Position numbers and translations under genes: made by a program. Under the pieces are notes generated by a model, which saw only the letters and a program-made list of their open reading frames with translations, ran no database searches and had not been told where the DNA came from. From Clostridium culturomicium (GTDB lineage: Bacteria > Bacillota > Clostridia > Clostridiales > Clostridiaceae), in contig NZ_CCXK01000015.1 of the NCBI RefSeq assembly GCF_000821305.1, forward strand, positions 126,528-190,527: a stretch of DNA of 64,000 nucleotides, read 5' to 3'. Of the stretch, positions 54,931 to 62,882 are shown in pieces; the first letter of the stretch is position 1, and each line of letters starts with the position of its first letter.

Positions 54931-55196
54931 TATTCTACCTCCAATAAACTTACTCTATAATATAATTATACATTAGTTACATTTTTTTCAATATACTTAT
55001 TGAAATTACTACAGCTATTTATATTTACAAATCCCTCAGCCTTGAGTTATTTTACTTTGAATAAAATAAAAGCCTCGCTCACTAACCTTAATCAGTTATT
55101 TTACGACACCCTTATTTATTTTAGCCTTTTGAAATTATCATTGAAAATTTCTATAAACTTATTTTATTCACAGTATTAATTATTGAAATTAACGAT
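54931..55196. other. Intergenic, no gene seen
   Basis: 266 bases of AT-rich sequence with no recognised feature; the 3' part should hold the terminator of the YitT gene but I find no clear hairpin. Confidence 0.4.
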
Positions 55197-56087
55197 TTAA
55201 AAAGAAAGTTGTTTAAATCCTTTTCCATGAGCTTCGCATACATTCATTACAGTTACAACAGCTTGTGGGTCTATAGATAGTATTAGCTCTTTAGCTGACG
55301 CTACTTGTGATGGATTCATCATAGAATAAATAATCTTCTTTTCTTCACCAGTATAGGCACCTTCACCATGAAGTATTGTTACACCTCTTCCAATTGTAGT
55401 TAATAAAGTATTTTTAATCATATCATAGTTATCACTTATGACTATAATAAGACTCTTTTCATTAATACTTCCTATTACCTTATCTAAAATCGCTGATCTT
55501 ATAAATAATGATATAAGTGTGTAAATTGTTAAAGTTAAATCATTAATAATAAGACCTGTTATTACTATAGCTCCATTTAAAATAAAACACATAAATGATA
55601 ATTTTATTCCATACTTCTTTTTTAGAATAATCGCTATTATATCCGTGCCTCCCTCTGATGCTCTATTAAGAAATATAATAGACATCCCTAATCCACATAG
55701 TACACCTGCACAAATGGATGAAACTAAAATATCATGAATCATAATATAAGTGGATATATTTTCTGTTATTATTAAAAAAAAGGACATTGAAATCATTCCT
55801 ATAAAGCTTAATATTCCAAACTCTTTATCTATTACCTTAAATCCTAAGATAAAAATAGGAATGTTAATTAATAATGTAAAAACTCCTGATGGAATTCCTG
55901 TAATATACTGAATAATGAGTGATACCCCAGCAATCCCTCCACTTAACAGCTTATTAGGAACAATAAAAATATTTACGCTTAGTGAATATATTAGACTCCC
56001 TAAAAGTATCATAACTAATTTATTTATCTTAGTATTAATTCCAGAATTCCTCTGCATTTTTTGATCTGACAAACTTCCATTTACCAT
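55197..56087 (-). CDS. YitT-family membrane protein (DUF161/DUF2179)
   Basis: 296 residues: five to six membrane helices (about 25-215, 'VNIFIVPNKLLSGGIAGVSLI', split) and a C-terminal soluble DUF2179 domain ('ALVVTVMNVCEAHGKGF'-like end). The function of YitT proteins is unknown; transport of a small molecule has been suggested for the fold. The special feature here is the cobalamin riboswitch with a 14-codon ORF and a terminator upstream, which suggests control by B12 status and perhaps a role with cobalamin, its precursors or cobalt. Confidence 0.9.
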   Translation of the reverse strand: MVNGSLSDQKMQRNSGINTKINKLVMILLGSLIYSLSVNIFIVPNKLLSGGIAGVSLIIQYITGIPSGVFTLLINIPIFILGFKVIDKEFGILSFIGMISMSFFLIITENISTYIMIHDILVSSICAGVLCGLGMSIIFLNRASEGGTDIIAIILKKKYGIKLSFMCFILNGAIVITGLIINDLTLTIYTLISLFIRSAILDKVIGSINEKSLIIVISDNYDMIKNTLLTTIGRGVTILHGEGAYTGEEKKIIYSMMNPSQVASAKELILSIDPQAVVTVMNVCEAHGKGFKQLSF

Positions 56088-56126
56088 CGTTCTTTACCAC
56101 TCCATTTTCATATTTCTTTATAGCAT

Positions 56127-56151
56127 AAAAAAAGACATCATAAACGATGTC
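56127..56151 (-). terminator. Terminator between leader ORF and YitT gene
   Basis: Stem GACATC (minus 56151-56146) with GATGTC (56139-56134) and six-base loop, followed by seven T (56133-56127). It lies 8 nt after the leader ORF stop. GGTGTC in the ORF's ribosome-site region (56217-56212) can pair with the stem's 5' arm, an alternative to the terminator. Confidence 0.75.
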
Positions 56152-56159
56152 ATAAAAGA

Positions 56160-56204
56160 TTATGGAGAATGATTAATAGTCTTCTTTAAACTAATCAACT
56201 TCAT
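56160..56204 (-). CDS. 14-residue leader ORF (MKLISLKKTINHSP)
   Basis: ATG 56204 has a strong ribosome site, GGGAGGTG, nine bases upstream; 14 codons then TAA. It lies between the cobalamin riboswitch (P1 ends at 56250) and the terminator. Its Shine-Dalgarno sits next to a weak hairpin (CCAAATT with AAATTGG). Probable regulatory leader peptide rather than a functional protein. Confidence 0.55.
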   Translation of the reverse strand: MKLISLKKTINHSP

Positions 56205-56249
56205 ATTTCAAGACACCTCCCAATTTCCCGTGGGTTTAATTTGGTCCAT

Positions 56250-56413
56250 ATAATATGGCAGGTCTCCTGACTTCATTTCATAATATATTCATACCTTCCC
56301 ATTGAAAACAACAGTGGCATACCTATAAATACACTCCATGTTACAGTGACGGGTTCGTGCTGGACTTTCACCAGCTTCCCTTTTAATTTAAGCAAATCTT
56401 AAAACCATATTAT
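56250..56413 (-). promoter_or_regulatory. Cobalamin (B12) riboswitch
   Basis: P1 is a perfect 9-bp stem, ATAATATGG (5' at 56413) with CCATATTAT (56258-56250). Conserved blocks in order on the - strand: GGGAAGCTGGTGAAAGTCCAGC, ACGAACCCGTCACTGTAA, TGCCACTG, GGGAAGG, and the B12 box AGTCAGGAGACCTGCC. It lies 163 nt upstream of the YitT gene, with only a short ORF and a terminator between. Confidence 0.95.
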
Positions 56414-56629
56414 ATAAATATTCTTTTCTACTATATTATACCATTCTCACTGTTGTATTATTATCTCTAAAATTAATATATTTAACTATTACGGTAATAC
56501 TTTTTAAAAATTCTATTTTTATCTCCTGATTTAAATATAAATACAACTTATAATCAACCTACTCTTGGTGGTTATGCATAATCAAAAGTTACTTTTCCGA
56601 ACAATCACACCATTTAATAACATTATTGT

Positions 56630-56657
56630 TTGCATTTCTGTTATATGTTACTATATT
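56630..56657 (+). promoter_or_regulatory. Possible promoter of the lipoprotein hydrolase gene
   Basis: -35 TTGCAT (56630-56635), 16-bp spacer, -10 TATATT (56652-56657). Weak but well placed. Confidence 0.35.
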
Positions 56658-56688
56658 CTTATAAATTTTAAAAATAGGGGGCATATTT

Positions 56689-57633
56689 ATGAGAAAAAGT
56701 ATTAAAGTTTTATTATCAGTAGCTCTTGTTTCTGCTGTATTAACTGGATGTGGGACAAAACCTTCAAATGAAGAAAATGATTCTAATACTTCACCAAAAG
56801 TTGAAGAAAATCAAACAAAAAAAGGTAACAATTCTGAACCTGCTTATACTGAAGAATCAATAACAATAAAAAATGGGGACTATGACATACCTGCAATAGT
56901 TACACTACCTACGGATATTGAAGATAAAAATATACCTTTAGTTATAATGTGCCATGGAACAGCATCAAATAAAGATGAAGCCGGTGATGGATATAAGATG
57001 TATGCTCCAAAGCTTGCTGAATCTGGAATAGCTTCGATCAGATTTGATTTTATTGGAACTGGTGACAGTAAAGTTGACTATTCGGAATACAACTTTACAA
57101 CCGCCGTTAATGATGTAACTAGAGTAATTGAATATGCACATAATCTTAAATCCATAGATAATAAAAACATTGGAATAATGGGTTGGAGCCAAGGTGGAAG
57201 TATTGCAATGCTGGCTGCTGGTGAGAATTCAGATATCAAATCTATAGTAACCTGGGCTGGTGCTGAAAACGACTGTTTATTAGACCTTGGAAACTATGAA
57301 GAAGCAAAGGCCAATGGATATGCTGTAGTTGAGTTTGATTGGAGAGACAGTCTAAACTTTGGTTTACAATGGCATGAAGACGTAAGAAATATTGACATTT
57401 TAGAAGCTTTAAAAAAATCAAAGGCCCCTATTCTTGCACTAAATGGAAGTGATGATGATGTAGTTCCTCCTAAAACTACAGACTTAATTATAGAAGCTTC
57501 AAATAATGAAACATCTAAAGAGTCAATAATAGATGGGGCTGATCATACATTTAATATCTTTACTGGAGATTTAACCAAATATAACGAACTATGTGATCAA
57601 ACGACTAAATGGTTCCTAGATACATTAAAATAA
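56689..57633 (+). CDS. Alpha/beta hydrolase lipoprotein
   Basis: 314 residues. The signal peptide ends in a lipobox (LTGC, Cys21), then a polar linker (about 22-60). The hydrolase core has 'MCHGTASNK' (oxyanion), nucleophile elbow GWSQGG (Ser about 169), acid in 'NGSDDDVVPP' and His in 'GADHTFN': the triad is complete. An extracytoplasmic esterase, acyl-hydrolase or peptidase; substrate unknown. Monocistronic, terminator follows. Confidence 0.88.
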   Translation: MRKSIKVLLSVALVSAVLTGCGTKPSNEENDSNTSPKVEENQTKKGNNSEPAYTEESITIKNGDYDIPAIVTLPTDIEDKNIPLVIMCHGTASNKDEAGDGYKMYAPKLAESGIASIRFDFIGTGDSKVDYSEYNFTTAVNDVTRVIEYAHNLKSIDNKNIGIMGWSQGGSIAMLAAGENSDIKSIVTWAGAENDCLLDLGNYEEAKANGYAVVEFDWRDSLNFGLQWHEDVRNIDILEALKKSKAPILALNGSDDDVVPPKTTDLIIEASNNETSKESIIDGADHTFNIFTGDLTKYNELCDQTTKWFLDTLK

Positions 57634-57647
57634 TATTACTTATATTA

Positions 57648-57686
57648 AAAAAACTGCCCCGTGAAATTCACACTGGGCAGCTTTTC
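57648..57686. terminator. Bidirectional terminator
   Basis: CTGCCC (57654-57659) with GGGCAG (57675-57680), extended by A and T runs on both sides. Confidence 0.8.
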
Positions 57687-57700
57687 TAATATATTTTTCC

Positions 57701-58594
57701 CTAGAATAAGCTTATCTGCTCTTGCTGATACTTCCTTCTGTAAGCTTCAATGATATCTTCCATTCTATATAAGATTCCATACTTCTCACATTCACTTTTA
57801 AATATACTCCAAAGAGCTCCCTCCTTCGGGGAAGAGTTTTCATACCTCTCACCATAGCTTCTTGTATATGACCCAACTAAGTTTCTTTCCGGAAATATCT
57901 CTCTTATTTTTTCATAATAATATTCCCTTTGATTTCCTCTTAATGTCATTCCCATACCATATGCAAAAATAAACTTAGCTCCTGCCTTATGGGCACCCCT
58001 TACTATGGATTTTATATTTTCCTCTGTATCATTTATAAAAGGTAATATTGGCATTAAAAGTATTCCTGTGAAAATCCCATTATCACTTAATTTCTTTATT
58101 GCCTTAAATCTTTCACTGGAAGGCTGAACATGTGGTTCTATTTTTCTGCACAAATCATCATCAAAGGTCGTCACAGTAATTTTAATCAGCACTGGTGAAT
58201 GGATGCTTATCCTCTTTAAGATATCTATATCCCTTGTAATTAACGTACTCTTTGTTGCTATTGATATTCCAAAGTTATATCTGTCAACCACCTCTAGAGC
58301 CTTCCTTGTAAGCTCATACTTCTTCTCAAGAGGATTATATGGGTCACTCATTGCCCCTGTTCCTATTACACCTTTTTTACGCTTACTTCTTAAATCTCTT
58401 TCTATAATTTCTGTAGAATTTTCCTTAGCTCTAACTGTATCAAAGTTTTCTATTTGATAACAATCACTTCTCGAATCGCAGTAAATACAACCGTGATTAC
58501 ACCCCTTGTAGATATTCATATTATAATTTAGGTCAAACCACGAACTGTTTGGTACATAGTTTGATACTATAGTTTTTGCTTTAATAAACTCCAT
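57701..58594 (-). CDS. SPL-family radical SAM protein
   Basis: 297 residues. The cluster motif C-N-H-G-C-I-Y-C (about 32-39) is the radical SAM CxxxCxxC triad. 'GAMSDPYNPLEKKYELTRK', 'TKSTLITRDIDIL' and the terminal helix 'YRRKYQQEQISLF' match the Rv2578c/SPL-like family (COG1533), which resembles spore photoproduct lyase. It lacks the long N-terminal part of true SplB, so DNA repair is not established. Stand-alone. Confidence 0.9.
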   Translation of the reverse strand: MEFIKAKTIVSNYVPNSSWFDLNYNMNIYKGCNHGCIYCDSRSDCYQIENFDTVRAKENSTEIIERDLRSKRKKGVIGTGAMSDPYNPLEKKYELTRKALEVVDRYNFGISIATKSTLITRDIDILKRISIHSPVLIKITVTTFDDDLCRKIEPHVQPSSERFKAIKKLSDNGIFTGILLMPILPFINDTEENIKSIVRGAHKAGAKFIFAYGMGMTLRGNQREYYYEKIREIFPERNLVGSYTRSYGERYENSSPKEGALWSIFKSECEKYGILYRMEDIIEAYRRKYQQEQISLF

Positions 58595-58654
58595 GATTTA
58601 ACCTCCTCGTAAAATAAATCAAATTCAAACTCATATGAATTAAATTAATTTACC

Positions 58655-59163
58655 TTATAACCCCTTCTTCCATTTACGTATTTTCCCCCTGAATGACTTA
58701 AATGGAGCTACAGTGTTTATATGAATCCATTTCCATATAGGCCAATTGGAAGGAGTTGAAGCTGCCCATTTTCTGCATCCTTGTTGAAATAATTCTTCTT
58801 CTGAATAACTTTTTACTAATTCAATTACTTCCTGTTCTATCTTTATAAATTCACTACACAACTCTTTTAATGTATATTCTTCATATTCTTTATAAAAACG
58901 TTGATATAATCCACCAAGATTATTCCATTTATATTCTGAACATGGAGTTATAACGCTAATACCTTTAAGTTCTTGCTTTTCCCAGTTTAAGATAAACTTC
59001 ATCCACCCTAACTGATAAGCAATCATTTGAGCAGGAGTCCTATCCACTCCATTAATTAATTCATCTTTATATATTTAATCACACTTTCAAACTCATCAAT
59101 AAATAGTTTTGCATACTTTGTAATTGATGCAATTAATTCTTCTCGATTTTCATACTCTGTCAC
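58655..59163 (-). pseudogene. ClbS/DfsB-family gene broken by a frameshift
   Basis: From GTG 59163 (AGGTGAG upstream) a 35-codon frame reads MTEYENREELIASITKYAKL... and 'DEFESVIKYIKMN' and stops at 59056. The next frame carries the remainder: 'YKDELINGVDRTPAQMIAYQ...' to the stop at 58655. Together they give a full ClbS/DfsB (DUF1706) protein of about 165 residues, where the break falls in an AAATATATAAA run (59065-59076). Intact members are small cyclopropane hydrolases that protect from genotoxins, or related DinB-like proteins. The 3' part alone could start at GTG 59047 but lacks the first helix. Confidence 0.8.
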
Positions 59164-59226
59164 TATCAACTCACCTACTTTCCAACTTAACACTCTACAA
59201 GATGCCAAATAACCCCATTCAATTAT

Positions 59227-59850
59227 TTATTTCTCTACTTCAATTGCAGGCTGAAGAATTATGGTCTTTAATCTGCTTTCTTCCACTCTTCTTGGGTCAC
59301 TTATATAAATCTCCATGTGATTTTCATAAAGTCTATACCCATTATTAATTATTGTATCATGAAGATTCTTTATAGTCTCTGCTTCATCTCTATAGGCCCC
59401 TATATAAAGAGTTGCAAAAACTAATCTCTCATCCATATCTATAGAATATAGCCTATTAAGATATTGTCCAACCTCTTCATCCTGAAACTTTCTTCTGAAA
59501 AATTCAATGTCGTTTTCCTCAACATAATCGGGAACTTGAATCATCATCGTCCATTTCCACTTATCCTTTGTTTTTTCTTTAAATGCATTCATATCATCTG
59601 CCCACCACTGACCAGCTAAAGGCATAACTACAAAATCTAAGCCTCTTTTCTTATACTCCATCTTTATGCTGTAAGCCATCTTATAAAGAGCGCCTACTAT
59701 ACTTTGGTATTCTGGATTATTATTAGGATTACCTGCTCCATCAATAGCAATATACTTTGCCCTTGGGCATAAAACCTTTTTATATTCTTTTTCTTTAACC
59801 TTAAATAATTCCTTTTGTACTTTCTTTAAATCTAATTTTTCTTGAATCAT
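59227..59850 (-). CDS. GyrI-like small-molecule-binding domain protein
   Basis: 207 residues from ATG 59850 (GGAG eight bases before). The fold is recognisable by 'LCPRAKYIAIDGAGNPNNNP' (split) near residue 30 and 'GAYRDEAETIKNLHDTI' near 150. Such stand-alone GyrI-like proteins bind hydrophobic compounds and are linked to multidrug response; relatives also hydrolyse cyclopropanoids. Its position next to the ClbS-like pseudogene supports a shared toxin-handling theme, by inference only. Confidence 0.82.
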   Translation of the reverse strand: MIQEKLDLKKVQKELFKVKEKEYKKVLCPRAKYIAIDGAGNPNNNPEYQSIVGALYKMAYSIKMEYKKRGLDFVVMPLAGQWWADDMNAFKEKTKDKWKWTMMIQVPDYVEENDIEFFRRKFQDEEVGQYLNRLYSIDMDERLVFATLYIGAYRDEAETIKNLHDTIINNGYRLYENHMEIYISDPRRVEESRLKTIILQPAIEVEK

Positions 59851-59872
59851 AATCAATTCTCCTTTAAGTGAA

Positions 59873-59942
59873 TGTCCAAATCTATGATTTGGCTAACATG
59901 AACTTACTCATTCAAATGAATATAAGAATGAGTTTCCTCTTA
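59873..59942. repeat. Dispersed palindromic intergenic repeat, copy B
   Basis: Perfect palindrome CCAAATC-TAT-GATTTGG (59876-59892), then AACTTACTCATTC (59901-59913) with GAATGAGTTT (59926-59935). Similar to copy A (11398-11496) and, in its left half, copy C (22697-22713). Confidence 0.6.
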
Positions 59943-59954
59943 TCTCTATTATAA

Positions 59955-59988
59955 AAAAACAAATAGGACATCATAGTGTCCTATTTAT
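59955..59988 (-). terminator. Terminator after the VanZ gene
   Basis: Stem AAATAGGACA (59961-59970) with TGTCCTATTT (59977-59986); T-run GTTTTTTTAT on the - strand after it. Confidence 0.88.
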
Positions 59989-59993
59989 TTAAG

Positions 59994-61142
59994 TTATCTT
60001 AAATATTTTATTTCATTATTAACTTCACCATTAGAATTTAAAAACTCAACCTTTAAATCCTTAGACTCCTGTTGCTGAAATATATTAAATACGTCTGTAT
60101 CTTCCTTTAACTTCTTGTACTCCGGATATACCACAAGAAAGAATTCATTAGGTTTTATTTTTTCTGAATAACTTTCTCCATTAAAACTTATATCAATTTC
60201 TTCTGCATTATCATTCTTCCCCAATACTACTACAAAGGCTTCATTACCTTCATGATTTTGAATTAACTCAATTTTATATCCAACGGCTTTCCCCTCAAAA
60301 TGCATTTGACTATTCCAAGCCAACGAATATCTTCCATTAAATACTTCCCTAAGAACCCCTAATTCTAAGTAATCTCCTTCATCCCTTAATGAAAGCTTAT
60401 ATTTATCAAAATTTTCAAAGCCTACAAACTTACCATCACTATATTTTGAAAAAGCAGCAACTGCCATTTCTTCATCAGATAGCTTTGGAGAGTACGTACT
60501 TTTATATGCCATGCCATAAGTAATTATAATAGATACTAAAAGCATAATCCCTAAAGGCTTTATTGCTAATAAAATTACTTTATTAGTCTCTTTATCTTGA
60601 ACCTTATCTATAATCTTATTAGTTTTGAGCCTCTTAAAAATCTTATAACATACAAACCCTAATCCAGCTCCTAAAGTATTAAAAATTATATCATCTATGT
60701 CTGTTATATTAATAGCAGTAAAATATTGAATTACTTCAACTGATAACGAACCAATAAAACCATACATCAAAACTTTCCTTAAGTTCTCGCCCTTCTTAAA
60801 CAGAAGTGGAATAAAGAAACCCAAAGGTACAAATAAAAGTATATTTCCAACTACATTATATAAAGAGTTGCCTAATCCCATAAAGTTACCTGTAAACATC
60901 TTTATTGTTTCAATTAAAGGAACTAGATTTAAATATCTAGACTTATTAAAAGATATCCCTAGCATCCCATACTTAAAAAACGTAAAATAAATTACTGCTA
61001 AGAAATATATGAAAAATAGATTTATTACAGCTTCTCTAAATATACCTACCTTATGTTTTTTTCTTACCATTAGTCTGTAAAAAGTCCATATCAATATAAA
61101 TGGTAAAATCATTATTATATATGGAACTGCAAAATCCCCCAT
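59994..61142 (-). CDS. VanZ-family protein with extra C-terminal domain
   Basis: 382 residues. The first 170 residues form a VanZ-like domain with five helices and the family's Asp-rich motif 'TAINITDIDDIIFNTLGAGLG' (split, about 142-162). A sixth helix (about 195-212) is followed by about 165 residues of soluble, beta-rich sequence not seen in short VanZ proteins. VanZ of Tn1546 gives low-level teicoplanin resistance by an unknown mechanism; no other van gene is here. Operon with the SEDS protein upstream. Confidence 0.85.
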   Translation of the reverse strand: MGDFAVPYIIMILPFILIWTFYRLMVRKKHKVGIFREAVINLFFIYFLAVIYFTFFKYGMLGISFNKSRYLNLVPLIETIKMFTGNFMGLGNSLYNVVGNILLFVPLGFFIPLLFKKGENLRKVLMYGFIGSLSVEVIQYFTAINITDIDDIIFNTLGAGLGFVCYKIFKRLKTNKIIDKVQDKETNKVILLAIKPLGIMLLVSIIITYGMAYKSTYSPKLSDEEMAVAAFSKYSDGKFVGFENFDKYKLSLRDEGDYLELGVLREVFNGRYSLAWNSQMHFEGKAVGYKIELIQNHEGNEAFVVVLGKNDNAEEIDISFNGESYSEKIKPNEFFLVVYPEYKKLKEDTDVFNIFQQQESKDLKVEFLNSNGEVNNEIKYLR

Positions 61143-61165
61143 GTTGTTAATTTCTCCTTTTCTTT

Positions 61166-62470
61166 TTATCCCACAGCTTTATAGGGTGTATTCCTCCACT
61201 TAAATACATTTGAAATTATGGTTACTGAAAGTATGTTAATCACAAGACTGCTACCACCATAACTTAAAAATGGCATACTTACTGCAAGGGTAGGCATTAG
61301 GTTAAGATTCATTCCAACACTGATTAAAAACTGTACTGCAAATAAAGCGCAAAAACCATTAACTAAAAGCTTCCCATACCCATCCTTTACAGTGGTTCCA
61401 ACGTAAAAAATTCTTACTATAAATGCTAAAATAAGAGCTATCAAAATTATCCCTGCCGCCCAGCCAAAACAGCTTATTAAAAAGGTAAAAATAAAATCTG
61501 TATGTGCTTCAGGCAACATTAAATAATTAAAGTTTTTTCCCTGTCCAAACAAACCCGCATTGCTCCTTAGCATTGCCAACTGATTATAAATCCATCCAGC
61601 TCCATTAGCATCCTGATCTGGGTGCAGAAACATTGTAAATCGCTCTATTCTGTATGCATTAGAGGCTAAAAACGCCCAAAAGACCCCTGTTCCTATTCCT
61701 ATGGTAATTAATACATACCTTAGCTTTAAACCAGAAGTAAGCATTATCGTTAATGCTGCAATTACATATATAACAAAATTCACTATGTCTGGTCTTAAAA
61801 TAAAGAAAATGCATGGTGCGAATACTAACAGAAATCCTAGGAATAAAAATTTTTTATCTTCCCAATTCCAACCATCAAATAGCCCTGCTAAAGCTATTAT
61901 TAAGAAAAATGGTGCCATGGTAAATGCGTTAACGGTAATATTCCCCATTCTAATCCATCCTATTTGTCCATTAATAGCACCAGACATAAAAAAGCCAGCT
62001 ATAAATAATACTATGGCCATAATATATATTATCTTTGAATACTCTTTTAGAGCTCTGTAATCTACTCTTAAAAGTATAAGTGAAATTAAAACTCCACCTG
62101 CTCCATATATGGCCATATTTGAAATCATATTAATATAATTATTCGAAACCATATTGTTCTTCTGCATAAAGTTTAAAAGTAGAAATCCAATTAAAATAAA
62201 TGTACCTGTCATTCCAATTAAAAGCCAATCTGGTGCAGCCTTATGAATTTTATTTAAATCCTTACCAACTACCTCCGCAGATCCCATTTGCTTTATAGCC
62301 TTATCTACAGCTTCATCCTCTGACAATCCAACATCTATGTAATCCTTCATTATCTCTTCTATATGACTTATTATTTCATCCTTAACATCCTCATGAACTC
62401 TCTTATTTTTAATAAGGCCACAAATCTCCTCCACGTAGCTATTAACTTTCCTATTTATTATTGAAGACAT
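61166..62470 (-). CDS. FtsW/RodA/SpoVE-type (SEDS) protein with N-terminal prefix domain
   Basis: 434 residues. The first 75 form a permease-prefix-like helical domain ('DVKDEIISHIEEIMKDYIDVGLSEDEAVDKAIKQMGS', split), then about ten helices of a SEDS protein. The catalytic-type Asp is kept in 'EAHTDFIF' (Asp325), and 'GWIRMGN' and 'MPFLSYGGSS' are present, but the usual Q-P-S-E loop is replaced by 'NAFTMAPFF' and the 'PTTG' stretch reads 'PTLAV'. Probably a glycosyltransferase or a specialised relative with altered partners. Overlaps padR by 13 nt. Confidence 0.88.
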   Translation of the reverse strand: MSSIINRKVNSYVEEICGLIKNKRVHEDVKDEIISHIEEIMKDYIDVGLSEDEAVDKAIKQMGSAEVVGKDLNKIHKAAPDWLLIGMTGTFILIGFLLLNFMQKNNMVSNNYINMISNMAIYGAGGVLISLILLRVDYRALKEYSKIIYIMAIVLFIAGFFMSGAINGQIGWIRMGNITVNAFTMAPFFLIIALAGLFDGWNWEDKKFLFLGFLLVFAPCIFFILRPDIVNFVIYVIAALTIMLTSGLKLRYVLITIGIGTGVFWAFLASNAYRIERFTMFLHPDQDANGAGWIYNQLAMLRSNAGLFGQGKNFNYLMLPEAHTDFIFTFLISCFGWAAGIILIALILAFIVRIFYVGTTVKDGYGKLLVNGFCALFAVQFLISVGMNLNLMPTLAVSMPFLSYGGSSLVINILSVTIISNVFKWRNTPYKAVG

Positions 62471-62802
62471 AAAAAACTTCCCCCCAACACTTCATTGACA
62501 GTATTACTAAATAGCTTCCATTCCTTTTCTTTTTCTTCAAGAATTCTTTTGCCTGATTCCGTTATTCTATAATACTTTCTCTTGCGTTTCCCTTCACCTA
62601 AATCCCAATATGATTCGATAAAGTTCTCATGCTCAAGTCCATGAAGTATCGGATAAAGAGTTCCCTCCTTAAATGAAAAAACTCCCTGTGACCTATCTTC
62701 TATCTCTTTTATCATTTCGTAACCATACATATCCTTACGATTAAGGATACTTAAAATTAGTATTGTGGTACTTCCCTTTAAAAGTTCTTTGTTAATTTTC
62801 AT
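62458..62802 (-). CDS. PadR-family transcriptional regulator
   Basis: 114 residues with the PadR winged HTH ('ILSILNRKDMYGYEMIKEIE', 'FKEGTLYPILHGLEHENFIESYW', split) and a C-terminal dimer helix. It overlaps the SEDS gene and precedes it, so it likely regulates the PadR-SEDS-VanZ operon from the dyad just upstream. Confidence 0.92.
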   Translation of the reverse strand: MKINKELLKGSTTILILSILNRKDMYGYEMIKEIEDRSQGVFSFKEGTLYPILHGLEHENFIESYWDLGEGKRKRKYYRITESGKRILEEKEKEWKLFSNTVNEVLGGSFLCLQ

Positions 62803-62824
62803 CTTTTCACCTCTTACCTCGGAT

Positions 62825-62838
62825 TACTATACATAGTA
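62825..62838. promoter_or_regulatory. Candidate PadR operator
   Basis: Dyad TACTAT-AC-ATAGTA 23 nt before padR ATG, followed upstream by further ATAC/GTAT-like half-sites (62841-62861). Binding is inferred. Confidence 0.45.
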
Positions 62839-62882
62839 TATCTATGCATTATTATATACTAGCAAAATTAACCTGTAAAGTA

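Noticed and set aside
59994..61142. Vancomycin resistance cluster
   Set aside because: Only a VanZ-like gene is present; vanH, vanA, vanX, vanR and vanS are absent.
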